A stretch of 64,000 nt of DNA from Apricaphanius iberus (GCA_028564705.1 JAPXFQ010000362.1:248001-312000); one strand, 5' to 3'. Positions 34,322 to 45,808 are shown, numbered from the stretch's first letter. Program-made: numbers and translations. The notes: generated by a model not told the origin, from the sequence alone.

Positions 34322-34680
34322 TATACTATATTTAAATTTTATTTATATAGCGTGCTTTCAGCACAAGGCAATTCAATGCGCTTTACATGATTACAAGAAT
34401 GCGAAAATTAGAAACAGAGAATCGCTACAAGAAAACATAAAATGTATAAAAGAGAAATCTATGTAAAATTATGAAAATGAAAAACTGAAAGTCGTGTCAG
34501 TTACTCATATGAAAGTCTAAATAGATACTTTTTGATTTTTGATTTAAAAGTGACTCCTGAGTTTTGCATTCATCCGGACGTTTGTTCCAGACGTGGGGGG
34601 CATGGAGACTGAAAGCTGCTTTCCCATATTTGGTTCCGTTTCTGGGGACAGTCTTACACATAATGTATATTTGTTGGGTT
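34322..34680 (-). mobile_element. L2-type LINE 3' end, antisense
   Basis: TTTTATTTATATAGCGTGCT, TTCAGCACAAGGCAATTCAA and TGCGCTTTACATGATTACA are the complement of the L2 3' terminus. Further along, GTTTGTTCCAGACGTGGGG, GCATGGAGACTGAAAGCTGC and CATATTTGGTTCCG are the complement of ORF2 C-terminal text. The order fits an L2 pointing to the minus strand. No open frame survives. Confidence 0.75.
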
Positions 34681-35175
34681 GGTATGTGATAATGTATGAC
34701 AATAGAAAGACTTACAACTGTAACAATTGCATCAAAACATAGGATATGTATATAAAATATACAAATATTTCTATTCTTATGGTGAGGAATGTACCATTGG
34801 AATGTTTATTAGGATGATTGGGGGAGGGGTTATACAAGTTTATCTTCTTCCAACTCCTTTTTGAGCTTTAAGAAATAATGATTTGTGTATGCATGTTTCT
34901 TTGTTCCACAATCATTTTATTTTCTACTTAGTATGGCCATAATTATAAATATTATGTAATGTATTTAATTTGTTCCTGAACATTTTTTTTTATTTGGCTT
35001 GAAATAAACTAAACCAAGTAGCCATGGTGGAAATTTAAAACAACTTAAATGGTGGAATTTTTTTCAATTAAAATAATAGTTTTTAAATGGAATTGTGGCA
35101 CATGAATGGATATCAAATTGAAATAGTGAGGCACCCAAGATAGCACCCCCCAAGCTCAAGCAATACATAAGCTAA
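34681..35175. other. AT-rich spacer
   Basis: No gene or repeat recognised. Confidence 0.4.
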
Positions 35176-35862
35176 TGGGCTCGACACATGGGAGGCGACA
35201 AACGACTGCGATCATTGAAACTCATGGCAGCCATATTGAAAACCCGACACATGCGAGGTGGCAGCTACCAGAGACACATGACAGCGACTCACTCTGTTCA
35301 AAGTTGAATAGCGATTCTTCCATGGTTTTGATTGGAGTGAATTTTACGCCTTTTCCACATGTAACTGGCCATCTATGAAGAAACGAATATATTTTTCTAC
35401 GGCTTGGCCCGTCCACACGTAAATGCAGATTTACGGCACCATAGATGATTCTTTCTAAAAACGGCACTGTCCACGACAATAAAATGCTCCAACATCACTT
35501 ATACGACGTGTGTTTCCACTCAGACAGCATTTATGCCCTCAGAGCTGGGTTGGTGTTACTGATTGTCCAAGTGCTTTTTGCTCGCTTGTTCTTTAAAAGC
35601 TCTATCACTGCTGTATGTAGGAGTTAGAGAGCAGAAGTTAGTCTACTGCCCCCTACAGGTTTGCCATGTCTATGAATGTGCTTAAAAACGCACTTAATTA
35701 CCATCTATCAGCTCGTTGGTCAGCCAATGAAACCTCCTCTTATTGGTCCTCGTCTGAAGTTTCACATGCACGATTTTCGCTTAGCAGATGTCGCTTTGCC
35801 GCACGTCGCCCATTGTAAATGAATGGAGGAGGGGGGACGTTGCCTCCCGCGTGTAGAGCCCA
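35176..35862. mobile_element. Harbinger/PIF-type MITE with TAA target duplication
   Basis: The left end TGGGCTCGACACATGGGAGG and the complement of the right end TGGGCTCTACACGCGGGAGG form inverted repeats of more than 20 bp. Each end is flanked by TAA (35173-35175 and 35863-35865), a 3-bp duplication of the TWA type made by PIF/Harbinger transposases. Sub-terminal CATTGAAACTCATGGC on the left and CATTCATTTACAATGGGCGA on the complement of the right are in the style of this group. At 687 bp it has no transposase. A TAGGGGGCAG motif is at 35645-35656 on the minus strand. Confidence 0.8.
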
Positions 35863-36255
35863 TAACAAGCATCTTGGATCTCCTGCAGTGGATGGTTACT
35901 GGAGTAAAACAGGCGAGGGCCTCTGGAAGCATCTCATCCATCTAAACGCCTCACTTTACCTGATTACTGATTACTGAAGCGATGGACGAAGATTTCCTGC
36001 CTTCCTTCACTGATTTTTACAGCATCTCCTTCATCTTTTATCAATAAAACTCACAAGAGAAGAACCCAAGGAACCTCTATGGAACCGCTTAATAACCTGG
36101 GAGACCTGAGGATGCTGCTGGACGGCTGCTCCATGATTCTGGTGATAAAACTGACAGTAGCTACTCTTCATTTTTCAGAAATGTGGAGCAAAACAATCGA
36201 GCTGCAGGAAGGTACGTGCAACTGTCATTAAATTAGAAACAACAACGGCGATTTC
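35863..36255. other. Unassigned spacer
   Basis: No gene or repeat recognised. Confidence 0.4.
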
Positions 36256-36600
36256 CCAACTAGGGATCCACCAATCCACTTTTTTTGTTTCTGATAATAA
36301 TACAGATATTTGAGGTTCATAATCTGCCGATATCGGTCTGAACAGTACTGCATTACATAAAACGTTTGCCTTAATGAAAAGGCACCAGGGATGCAGCGAT
36401 ACCACTTTTTTCAAACCGATACGATACCAATACTTGGATCTGCATTGCTGGCGGTACAGATTACCAAAAGCTCAACAACACACACAAATTTTATAAATTG
36501 GAAAAACGGGTTTATTTTATTTTCTTTCTACTTGTTAGAACAAATAATAGTGAATTAGAAATATATATATATATACATATATATATAGATACTGATGTAG
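36256..36600. mobile_element. Two worn hAT left ends in tandem
   Basis: CTAGGGATCCACCAATCCAC at 36260 with CTGCCGATATCGGTCTG near 36325, and CAGGGATGCAGCGATACCAC at 36387 with CGATACGATACCAATACTTG near 36417, are left ends of two different hAT families. The second matches the element at 54975-55518. A (TA)-rich run follows at 36562-36592. Right ends were not found nearby. Confidence 0.55.
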
Positions 36601-38029
36601 TAAATGAGAACGATATCCCTGTTAGCAACACAGACTTATGTCGTTTAAAGTTTCAGAACTAGAGGTGAGCGCAGACTTCCAAACCTCAGAGAGGAACCAG
36701 AATGAAGTGAAAACGCTCCAACCTCCTGCTGTGGGACAATCACTGCATCCTTCAGATGGAAATTTTTCTCTTATTTACCTCACTACAGAATAATGAAGCA
36801 ACAATGATGACTGGAGCACCGTTATCACTTCTATGTTCAGGAAACAGAGAGCGCTCTGACTCACAGGCAGACGGCAGGGGGTCCCGCTTCTGTTTGACCC
36901 CCACGCCGCCCCGCCGCCCTCGCTCTCTGCAGAGAGCAAACGTTCCTGGCTGCAGCCGAAGGTTTTCCACTAAAACGCGTCCTGGAGCAGAAGCTGAGAG
37001 GCACTGCTGCTTTGTCAGGCTCCACACCGACTCCTTCAGGAAGAGTTTTCTCCTCAGAACTTACAAAATGGATCATGTTTGAACGCTGAGCCAGCTGTCA
37101 TCTTACATTACCCCTCTGAGCTCCCCCCAGAGACTCCACCAACCACCTATTAGCCTCCACCCTCCTCCATCTAACGCTTCGTCCCCATCAGGATCATCTG
37201 TCACAGAGCTTCCTGTTCTCCTCCACCACAGATCACGCGTTCTTCTTCCAATCTTTTTGTTTTCCGTCTCCATCTGCCCCTCCACCCCAGCTCATCTCTT
37301 TGTATTCTCTGGAGACTTTAAGTGCATTAGGATAAAAGGCTCTCCACCCTTCTTAAGGCCTTCCTCCGGGCTCTGGAGCTCCCTCCTGAAGCTTCCTCTC
37401 ACGCAAAGTGAAAGAAGAGCTCTTCACTGAAGCAAAGTCAGAGTACGCTAGCACTTAAGAAATAGGACATATGACTGATATTTTATATATATATATATAT
37501 CGGGCTGGCAGAATGTGTTAACAATACAAAGGGAGAAAGTGAAGGAGTCAGAAGTTTGATGTGGAGGAGTTCACTGGGTTCTCTGGAATATAATTTTTGG
37601 CTAAAGATTATTAATTCATGGGAGTTTTCCTTGAGCTTTCAGATTTGCATTTATTAAAAATATTTAAAGCAAATGTCAAACTACATAAAAAATTGTTGCA
37701 CAGTAGGTATTTATGTGTATTGGCAATAATTTGGTGATATGATGTGTATCACCATACAAAGGGGACAATATGATATATTGTGATATGTACAACTATACTA
37801 TGATTAAGTCTATATATTAGGATTTTTTAAAGAGAATTTAACTGTGGAAAATCAGTCCCATCATTCTAAACAGTCCAACCTGTTTCATCCATAACAGATA
37901 AACTTTTGTTACAGGATCTAGTTGATCCACTGGAATGAAGAAGGTGAAAACAGCGACCAACTACTAGTCATAGTTTTAATTTTAGGACAAAAATTATTGT
38001 CATTATTAATGGTTCAATTCAAATTCCTG
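36601..38029. other. Unassigned non-coding DNA
   Basis: A GC-richer patch at 36845-36990 opens three overlapping ORFs without family features. (TA)n at 37482-37500. The text at 37730-37810 (GTGATATGATGTGTATCACC and AATATGATATATTGTGATAT) is the interior of a hAT-like repeat. Confidence 0.4.
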
Positions 38030-38400
38030 AAAATAAAATCAATACTTTGCTTTTGAATATTGATACCATATCCTGACATAAATTTGGCAATATATTGGCA
38101 TATCAATATTTTCTTATCTACCTATCCCCTCACATTAAAGAATATTGATTGCGTTAATCGAATATGTTCAGCATTTGACGAGTTTTCTCTTTTAAAATGG
38201 TGATGGAAAAATCTGAAGGCCATCCGTTATTTTGACAGATAAAAACACAGTTCAAGTAACGGGAAAAAACAAAACTAACTAACAAAAAAATATTTCCATG
38301 AGAGCATCTGAGTATCATCTCAGACCTGGACAACGTACTCAATTCATCTCGCTAACTAGAAGCTGACATTGCCTTTTAGAGTTACGCAGGATTTGGAGCA
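38030..38400. repeat. hAT right end, then copy of the GCGTTAACCG family
   Basis: ATTTGGCAATATATTGGCAT and ATCAATATTTTCTTATC (38085-38117) match 24650-24695. From about 38150 the blocks described at 10929-11180 follow in the same order for about 230 bp. Confidence 0.6.
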
Positions 38401-38589
38401 TGTCGCCAACCACCGATGCATACTCCGTCATTTCCTCCCGCTGTAGCGATCAGAGGAGCCGTCCATCAGAGAGTCTGTTTTAAGGTTAAAGCTAGTAAAA
38501 GCTAGAAGCTAGTAAAAGCTAGTAAAAAGAAGTTTCAATGGAGAAGTGATCCACTGGTATGTAATGAAAAAAGGGAGTGCCGGCGCGCC

Positions 38590-38800
38590 GAGAGAAAATG
38601 GCGGAAAACTCGACTCCAGGTTCATTACGAGATGTATAAAGAGAAACTGAACAAGTATCAAGCAACCTTAAAGGGTGCAAGGGAATAATTATTTTTTGAG
38701 ATTATTCACAGAAACAACAACAATAATGCTAGGACATTATTTGCTACAGTGGAGAGACTAACTCCTCCTCCAGTGACAGTAGCCCCTGAACTGGGATCAA
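38590..38800 (+). mobile_element. L2-type LINE ORF2 fragment (between endonuclease and RT)
   Basis: In + translation, RKTRLQVHYEMYKEKLNKYQ at about 38605, then KGARE, a stop, FFEIIHRNNNNNARTLFATV and ERLTPPPVTVAPEL. This is the linker just before the reverse transcriptase in fish L2-type elements, where AR..(Y/F)F..II..N..N.R.LF.TV.RL is conserved. One internal stop (TAA near 38690) and loss of both sides make it a relic. Confidence 0.75.
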
Positions 38801-39545
38801 TAAAGCATTTTTTAATTGATTGGTTTTCTACTGAACAATAGAGGGAATATTTTTTTTATCAACATAAACAAAATGGTGTACAACCAAACCTTTACATAAC
38901 TCCTCAGTTCCCACTGTTATATTTGTGGTAATCTCGCAGCTTCTGTGTGGCTTAGCTATTTTAGCTTGTTTGTTAGCCAAAGCTTACCTGATGTTATAAA
39001 GTTATTGTCGCATATTGTTGCATTTTTAGTCAGCTGCTCATTCAAATCTCTTCTCCTGATCGTTTACATCACCTGACTGCGGCGCGTCTCCATTTCATCG
39101 GGCCGGGCCCACAGGGCTGTTTCATGAGTTTTATGGGGGTATATACTCGGAACAGCCCAATCCAGTCGCTCAGCAGGAGCCGTGGTTAAATCGTGGCCTG
39201 CAACTAAATCTCAGAGAAAAATGTGTTGATTCATTTCAGCCTGAATCCGCCTCATCTGTGGATAGAACCAAACAGAGGAATCATAAACAGCTGCTGAGTT
39301 AGAACGGAGTTACAGAAATGTTTGATGCAGGTTTTTAAATCTGCCGTTATTGCAACATGCGATATTACAATAAATGTTGCCACAACGCTTTGCTTTCAAG
39401 TGTTATTGTCACAATTTTCTCTTGAAATATATCTGAATATATCCGTATCTCCTGATTAAATATTGCAATGAAAAAATGCTACATATCTGGGGAACATTAA
39501 TAAAATCATGTTCTTCAGTTCTTCAGCACATTAAAAACAAGTCTT
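38801..39545. other. Unassigned spacer
   Basis: No gene or repeat recognised. Confidence 0.4.
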
Positions 39546-39840
39546 TAACTAGGGCTGGGCCATTTGGCCTCAAATCTATATTGTGATATGATCAAAAGCA
39601 CGTTGGGTAACTATATGTATTGTGTTATATATTTATATATATATATATTCTTTATCTGCGTCAAAATCGCTGCTTATGAACATTCTTACTTTCCAGACAC
39701 ATTGGAAACAACTTCAAAGAGATTAAGAATGGCATTTAGAAAACATGTATTGTGCAAAATTTCTTCCAAAGTACTCTTGTTCCAAAATAATACAACACTA
39801 AAGTTCTCGATAAAAATAAAGATGAAGATATTTTAAATAA
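39546..39840. mobile_element. hAT-like left end
   Basis: CTAGGGCTGGGCCATTTGGC followed by CTCAAATCTATATTGTGATA is the left end of a frequent fish hAT family (TAGGGCTGGGCGATATGGCC type). The right end is not evident. The AT-rich interior opens a 90-codon frame that I regard as chance. Confidence 0.5.
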
Positions 39841-41540
39841 AATAAAAGCTCAATATTTTGAAAATGATTTTCAAAATTGTTTGCCTTCCTGGTTATTATT
39901 TATAAATGTAACATGGCACAAAAATAAATCTGCATTTATTTGAATTAAAATGTTTCACATTACAGAGATTTTTTTTCTCCATTGAATGAAAAAACAAACT
40001 TTAAACTTTCAAAATCTAGTGTGAAGACAAAAACTGAACATCAGTATCCTTGTGTATCTGCTACAAAGCAGGTAGGCACAGCAGGGCCGACCCAAACTCT
40101 TATGGGGCCTTAAGGATATTTAGAGTCAGTGGGGCCCACTTTTTGTTAGGACAACTACCCAGAATAACAACGTTTCAATCAAGATTTGGTCTGAGAGTTT
40201 ATTTAGCTGATCTTAAAAATCAATCAGAGGTAATTGTTAATATCTGAGACAATCTGAAGCTCAAACAACATAGAAAGGTTCAAATAAAGCAGATTGTAAC
40301 AATGGTAACATAACAATCAAACAATGAACATTAAAAAGCTATTTTAAGTGTTTTTTTATTTAGTTCAAATGTTTAAATATAGTGAATTTTTGTAAATTAA
40401 AAAGGTACAGTATACACCTTCTTATTTCTTTAAATGTATGAGATTTAAATATTTTTGCAACTTTATTTTTAAACTAAATAAAGATTTTTTTATGTATAAA
40501 ATAATTAGTTACAAAGAAACTACACAAAAATTTTAAATGTTAAGTCTGAAACAAAAACTAAATCTAATAATAATATTATTTACATTTTCATAAACTTTCT
40601 TAAGAAGGTATATTCGGTATGTCTACATTCAGCTTCATTTCTACCTTGTACCTTTTATATTGCCCACTACTACCTGTAACCAACTGCTGCAGGGATTTAA
40701 AAACTTCATGTGGAGGGTCAATTTTTTAACTCAAACCGAAGGAAAATAAAAAACCATATCAATGTGTTGAAACTGTATGAAATGAAGGGAAGGGTTTATT
40801 GGCTGAAGGCTTCCAGGTGAGTCTGCTGTTCTTGAATAATTTCTGGAAGCTTAAAAAAAGCTTCAAACTATTACGTCAGCAGTAAAATCCGAGCAGAGCT
40901 GGACCTAAACCGTCGATACCCTCTTTAATAATCAGTCCACCAAAGTCTGCCGATTAATAACCCACCAGATGTGTCCAGATGTCCACCAGGAGACCTCCAT
41001 CCAGGAGCCAAACCATCAAAGAGGTGGAAAACAGATGCAGAGCAAACGGAGAGACGAAGGACAGCAGTTCTGAAATCATGCAGGAGATGAAGGAGGAAGA
41101 GTAGACAAAAGATGAGACCCAATTAACAGCTATCTGAATTTAATTAAAACTGACCTCATTTTCTGCAGGAAAGATGAAAAAACAAATATAAATGGGTATT
41201 TGTGCTGTTTTCTCACTGCTGCAGTGATCTGACGTTCCTCTGGTTCTCTATGTAGAAGATGGTAGCTTCAGCTTTGAATCATGAAGGTATCAAGTCATTC
41301 AGATCATCATTCAGATATCTGACCTCCTCTCTGATCCAGCATCTCAAACTGTTTCCAAACGTCTACGCAGATGCTGAGCAGGAACCTGCAGGTGAGGGTA
41401 ACATCAGCTTGGTGGGGAGCAGAGGACGGTGAGAGGCTGAAGGATGGGAAGCCATCACAGCAACAGAGTCCAGGGTGAAAAGCTGCAGGGCCGTTCTGTG
41501 TGGAGATTAAATGCTCCATGTTTCTTATTTCTTTATGCAT
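39841..41540. other. Unassigned AT-rich DNA with a possible hAT end
   Basis: CAGGGCCGACCCAAACTC at 40082 and TGGGGCCTTAAGG at 40110 have the look of a hAT end of the CAGGGCCGGCCC type. The rest, including 40320-40620 (very AT-rich), is unrecognised. Confidence 0.35.
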
Positions 41541-41847
41541 TTCAGAAATATTTCCGGTTCTGGTTGTTTATCACAGCACTGAGACTGCCCTCATTAAAGT
41601 TTTCAATGACATCTGCATAAATACAGACGGTGGCAGAACCACAGTGCTGGTCCTGTTGGACCTCAGTGCAGCGTTAGACACTGTTGATCATAAATTACTA
41701 CTGGAACGACTGGAGAGCTGTGTCGGACTCTCTGGTAGAGTACTGGGCTGGTTTGAATCTTACCTCAAGAAGAAAACAAAACAACATAACAATGACCACA
41801 CACACACACACACACACACAGAGTCCTTTTCTGTAGTAAATGCCCGG
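41541..41847 (+). mobile_element. L2-type LINE, RT N-terminal half (part 1 of a split element)
   Basis: The + frame at 41500-41850 translates as YHSTETALIKVFNDICINTD, GGRTTVLVLLDLSAALDTVD, HKLLLERLESCVGLSGRVLG and WFESYL, the RT palm region of an L2-type element. The first catalytic aspartate context, normally LSAAFDTVDH, is LSAALDTVDH here. An (AC)n microsatellite at 41797-41820 lies inside the frame and is followed by ESFSVV, which looks like the resumed protein. The frame then stops in foreign DNA. Confidence 0.85.
41797..41820. repeat. (AC)n microsatellite inside L2 ORF2
   Basis: About 12 AC units interrupting the reverse transcriptase reading of the surrounding L2. Confidence 0.9.
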
Positions 41848-42716
41848 TAGCGGCCACATTTACATAATCTTTAAAATGTGTAAAATATGATGGCTTCTTG
41901 CTATTGGACGGCTTCAAACAGCCTTTTAATTCAGTGTTTGATTCCCACTTCTTCTTAGAGTCCAGTTTAAACTCAGAAATGATCACAGAGACCAGATTAG
42001 GTGAGGAGGTGTTTGGGGCTGGGTGAAATTGGTGATTTTAGTGTGCAGTCGTTTATTTTAGACAGAAAAGATTTTACAACAGAGTACAGGTGGGAATAGG
42101 CGGCACAAAAACTCAGCTGGGTTATTTTCTCCGCCTGAGCAGGACCTGGGCGGCCAGAGCTCTTCAGCCTGCAGCATTAACAAACATCCATGCTCCACGT
42201 TAGAGTCCAAGTCTCCAATAACATCATATAAAGTCACTTTATTTCTCGCTAGTCACATTTTTCTGAAAAACAGTCGGTAGATGAATCTAAACCCGTAGGA
42301 AATATAGCTACACAGCTGCTGCGTTAGCAGCGGTTTCCCCTCAGTATTATTGCCTTTGTACGTCACATGACTGTATGTAGTCATATGACTCAAGGCAACG
42401 CTAACTTCTTAAAAGGGGCAGGAGCACTGCTACACTAAAACACATCTTTTCATGTTTTTTACATACCAAACACAAAAATGCAATGACTTGGAAGACGGGT
42501 TATATTTCTTACCTAATTGTAACAAAAGATGGTGAATTAGCTAAAAATAATTTAAATAACAATGACCACAAAACTAAAATTTCAAGTAGACCATTAACAT
42601 TTTCTGCATCGGTTTATGGTATCAGTTAAATGTTACAGATTCAGTACATATGAGCAGTATTGGCCACTACACCCAATACCAGTATCAGTATATCGGTGCA
42701 TTCCTACGAAATTCTT
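41848..42716. mobile_element. Insertion splitting the L2; right end is hAT-like
   Basis: This about 870-bp segment separates two adjoining parts of one reverse transcriptase. It ends AGTATATCGGTGCATTCCTA, the right end of the hAT family whose left ends are at 36387 and 54976, and CCAATACCAGTATCAG just before is also shared with 55490. The left boundary is not clear: no TAGGGATGCA-type start was seen near 41850, so the left end may be truncated or a second element may be involved. Confidence 0.5.
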
Positions 42717-42838
42717 TGTGTTAATAAGCAACTTCTCATCAGAACAAACATAAATCACATGTGGTTTCCCCCAGGGCACAATCCTGGGGCCTCTTCTATT
42801 TAATATCTATATGCTCCCACTAACCCAGATTATACAAC
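42717..42838 (+). mobile_element. L2-type LINE, RT block (part 2)
   Basis: Translates as [20 protein letters not shown] and LPLTQIIQ, the conserved block before the catalytic YADD strand. It continues part 1 and is itself cut by the next element. Confidence 0.85.
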
Positions 42839-43752
42839 CTAGGGGAGGGCGGAATGGCAAATTTTTCATATCACGTTATTTTTAAAAAACATAATGGTAT
42901 TTTTTTTGCCATACAAGACCGTTCATATCCACATTATCTTATAAGAATGAAGAATTTAAAATGTGCTTTAAATAGCGAATTTTACTGCCATATGGACTGC
43001 ATCATATTGTTTTTTTTCTAGACACAGGTGAATGATATAAAACATTCTAAAATGATTATGATTCTACTAGACATTCTTGATCTAAGGCTGAATGTATAAT
43101 TTTTTTAAACCTCATGTTGGCGCAACCAACAAATCACACCTTCTAATTGCTTTGCGTGCATTACTGAAGAATCCCGCTAGGGGGCAGAGTATAGAGTCAG
43201 ACAGGATTTTGCCAAAGAAGAAGTCAAATAAACATGGCGACCGTAGGAGATTATTAGCTGGTTAATATTCAGATAAAAACAGTGTGAAAAAGACGGGAGA
43301 AGTATCGTAGATGGTATGTAAAACATATTTAACCCTATTAATGATTTATTTCCTACTGGTTTTGTCGCCGTTGATCGCGTTTACCTACAGACGGTCAGAT
43401 GGCGCTTAACACTTCCCCCTACTGGTTACTCTCAATACCGTTTGTAAAAGGTATGCCGTTCGGTTCTCGTCTGACATTTTAAAGCCGATAAACTTTTTAA
43501 ACTATGACAAGGCTCCTCTTTTTTGGAATTACTTAATCAGAATTGTGTACTTCGCTCCTGCCAGCAGCTGCACTTAGCTAAAAGCGTTATTTTCTACACT
43601 GTGGTGAAGAGCGTGTAGCAGTGAAATCGGTCCTGGGTGAAACACTTCCCCTCATTGAACGTTCCGGAAGTTTTCTGATCTATTCACCGGTATAGGGGTA
43701 TATTAAAAATTCATATCATGAATATATATGAACTGGTATACCACTCAGGCCT
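42839..43752. mobile_element. hAT-like element inserted in the L2 RT
   Basis: Starts CTAGGGGAGGGCGGAATGGC with AAATTTTTCATATCACG and ends ATATGAACTGGTATACCACT followed by CAGGCCTA; the complement of the end (TAGGCCTGAGTGGTATACCA) is related to the start. TATACAAC before and ATAACAAC after look like a worn 8-bp duplication, and the L2 frame reads through if the element is removed. No transposase ORF. A CTCF-like CCGCTAGGGGGCAG is at 43174-43187. Confidence 0.65.
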
Positions 43753-44605
43753 ATAACAACCAATAAGATTAGTTACCATAACTATGCATATGACACTCAA
43801 CTTTACATTACAATGTCACCAGGTTACTCTGATCCCATCCAAGTAAATGCATCGAGTAAATAATTAGATGGATGTCCCGTAACTTTCTCCAGCTGAAGAG
43901 AAACAGAAATGAAGTAACTATCTTTGAAACTAAAGAGGAACAAACCAGAGTCAGTACAAAGCTTCAGTTAATCACCTGAGGAACATTTCTAGGATTAAAG
44001 AAATGATGACACAAGGAGACCTAGAAAAACTCATCCATGCATTTATGATTACTGTAACAGTATCTTCACAGGTCTACCTAAAAAAGTCATTCAGACAGCT
44101 GCAGCTGATCCAGAACGCTGCTGCTCGTGTTCTCACTAGAACCAGGAAAGTAGAACACATCAGCCCAGTTCTAAGGTCCTTCCTCTGGCTCCCTGTACCT
44201 CAAAGAAAAGACTCCTAAATACTCCTAGTAGTTTATAAATCATTGAACGGTTTAGCACCAAAGTATGATGAAGACCTGCTGTCACCATAGCAACCCAGCA
44301 GACCAATCAGGTCCTTCATCTGTAGTTTACTAATCCTCCCTGGAATCAGAACCAAACATGGAGAAGCAGCTTTCAGTTTCTAAGCTCCTCATATCGGAAG
44401 AAACTTCCTGATGACTGCAGAGCTGCTGAAAGACTGAGCTGCTTTAAAGCTAAACCTAAAACTCATCTGTTTAGAGATGCACTCGATTAACTGATTAATA
44501 ATAACTATAATGTCATATATTTTGATGTCTCATAGGGTTTATTTGATCCCCAGTAATGTCAAACACAATGAATTGCCTTGTTATTCAAAGTGTGCTGTAC
44601 AAATA
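43753..44605 (+). mobile_element. L2-type LINE, RT C-terminus and 3' UTR (part 3)
   Basis: Begins with ISYHNYAYDTQLYITMSPGY, where the catalytic YADDTQLY has become YAYDTQLY. Later frames give LEKLIHAFM, LQLIQNAAARVLTRTRKVEH and VLRSFLWLPVPQRKDS. The 3' UTR ends GTGCTGTACAAATAAAGCTG and CCTTGCCTT, the L2 terminus. The central part is nearly identical to 6250-6470. The three parts together cover most of the RT domain, so this was a longer L2 insert before it was split. It is dead (frameshifts, altered catalytic motif). Confidence 0.85.
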
Positions 44606-44800
44606 AAGCTGCCTTGCCTTCTCAACTGTTCTGTGAAGGGATGAGACAGAGACATGAAGTATCCTGCAGTGTGTGTGTGAATGGAAATGCCCAGCTTCCA
44701 GTCAGATGAAGCAATCACCTGAACATCATGAAAACATCTCTGACTGAATCAGTGCTCCACCACAGTCTGTAGCTCAGTTTCCCTTTTATCCAGAAACTGG
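44606..44800. other. Spacer between the L2 tail and the L1-type LINE
   Basis: No feature recognised. AAACTGG at its end (44794-44800) equals the bases straddling the end of the LINE poly(A) tail, a possible short target duplication. Confidence 0.4.
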
Positions 44801-44823
44801 CTGAGGAGGATGAGCTGCTGAGT

Positions 44824-44857
44824 TCTCGCGAGAGCTGTGCATAGGTGAACATGGCGG
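44824..44857 (+). promoter_or_regulatory. Candidate internal promoter of the LINE: TCTCGCGAGA and YY1-like site
   Basis: TCTCGCGAGA, the palindromic CpG element bound by BANP at TATA-less promoters, is exact at 44824-44833. AACATGGCGG at 44848-44857 matches the YY1 consensus. Human L1 has a YY1 site near its 5' end that positions transcription start, so a similar arrangement here fits an internal promoter. The ATG in the YY1-like site opens a tiny upstream ORF (ATGGCGGTTATGTGGTAA). Motif matches are seen; promoter function is inferred. Confidence 0.5.
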
Positions 44858-45022
44858 TTATGTGGTAATGTATACACCCAGGTAAAATAAGACAATCATT
44901 TTGAATCAAACGCAGCTTCTAAAATAACCATCAAGTTACTTTTTTTTTCTCTAAACAACCTGGACGAGGAAACATTGGATTCGCTGGAGTGCTACCTAGA
45001 CGAGTGCTTTGATAACATCGTT

Positions 45023-45808
45023 ATGGGTAAGTCACGGAAACCTGCTTCAGATACAACAACGAGCACACCGTCGCAGAAGCGCACTCGTTCCGAGGCTAGC
45101 ACATCCACCGACTCGCCAGATAGAAGCTACGGCGACATCCTGGACTCAATAGACAAGAAGCTAACCAGCCTGGACGCCCGTCTCGCGCTGGTTGAGGTTC
45201 TTCATAAAGAATTTCAGGCTTTGAGGGAATCGCTGGAGTTCAGCCAACAACAGGTAGCTTCGCTAGTTACAGAAAATCAAACACTAAAAGAAGACGTTAA
45301 GAAACTCACCGAGGGGATGAAGCAGCTGTCTGGAGAAAACAAAAGCTTCAAGGAGTCTATCCTAGACATCCAGGCCCGATCAATGAGGGACAATCTTGTT
45401 TTTTCGGGGATACCAGAGCAGCCTGAGGAAGATGCTGAAGTAGCCGTGCGAAAGTTCATTCAACACCAACTGAAACTGCCAGACGACACGGTTAAAAGCA
45501 TAACCTTCCATCGGGTTCACCGACTCGGAGGTAAGAAACACAACAACACCCGCCCGCGACCAATTGTTGCAAAATTTGAACATTTTAAACAAAAAGAACA
45601 AGTCAAAGGACGCGGGAGAGAGCTACGGGGGACGAATTACAGCGTTAATGATCAGTTTCCGAAAGAAATCCTGGACAGAAGACGCGTGTTATTTCCAATT
45701 AGAAAAAAACATATTAGTGAGGGCTGTAGGGCTACGGTTAGTGTGGATAAACTGTATGTTAACGGTCAGCTGTTTAGGGACCCTCAGGTTACTCCTTGGC
45801 TTTATTAG
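45023..45808 (+). CDS. LINE ORF1: coiled-coil RNA-binding protein, 261 aa
   Basis: ORF1p of L1-type elements binds the element RNA as a trimer and chaperones nucleic acid in the ribonucleoprotein. I take ATG 45023 (MGKSRKP) as the start; the frame is open upstream but has no ATG there, only a TTG at 44975. Residues 1-35 are basic and Ser/Thr-rich. About 39-118 form a heptad-rich coiled coil (LDSIDKKLTSLDARLALVEV and on). From 119 the RRM-like core begins with MRDNLVFSGIPE, then FHRVHRLG around 160-170, and a C-terminal domain with NDQFPKEILDRRRVL ends in DPQVTPWLY. This is the layout of fish L1 ORF1 proteins. The frame is intact. ORF2 follows after 414 bp in a separate frame context. Confidence 0.9.
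   Translation: MGKSRKPASDTTTSTPSQKRTRSEASTSTDSPDRSYGDILDSIDKKLTSLDARLALVEVLHKEFQALRESLEFSQQQVASLVTENQTLKEDVKKLTEGMKQLSGENKSFKESILDIQARSMRDNLVFSGIPEQPEEDAEVAVRKFIQHQLKLPDDTVKSITFHRVHRLGGKKHNNTRPRPIVAKFEHFKQKEQVKGRGRELRGTNYSVNDQFPKEILDRRRVLFPIRKKHISEGCRATVSVDKLYVNGQLFRDPQVTPWLY

Noticed and set aside
44975..45022. N-terminal extension of LINE ORF1 starting at 44975
   Set aside because: The codon there is TTG; the first ATG in frame is 45023, so the extension is not adopted.
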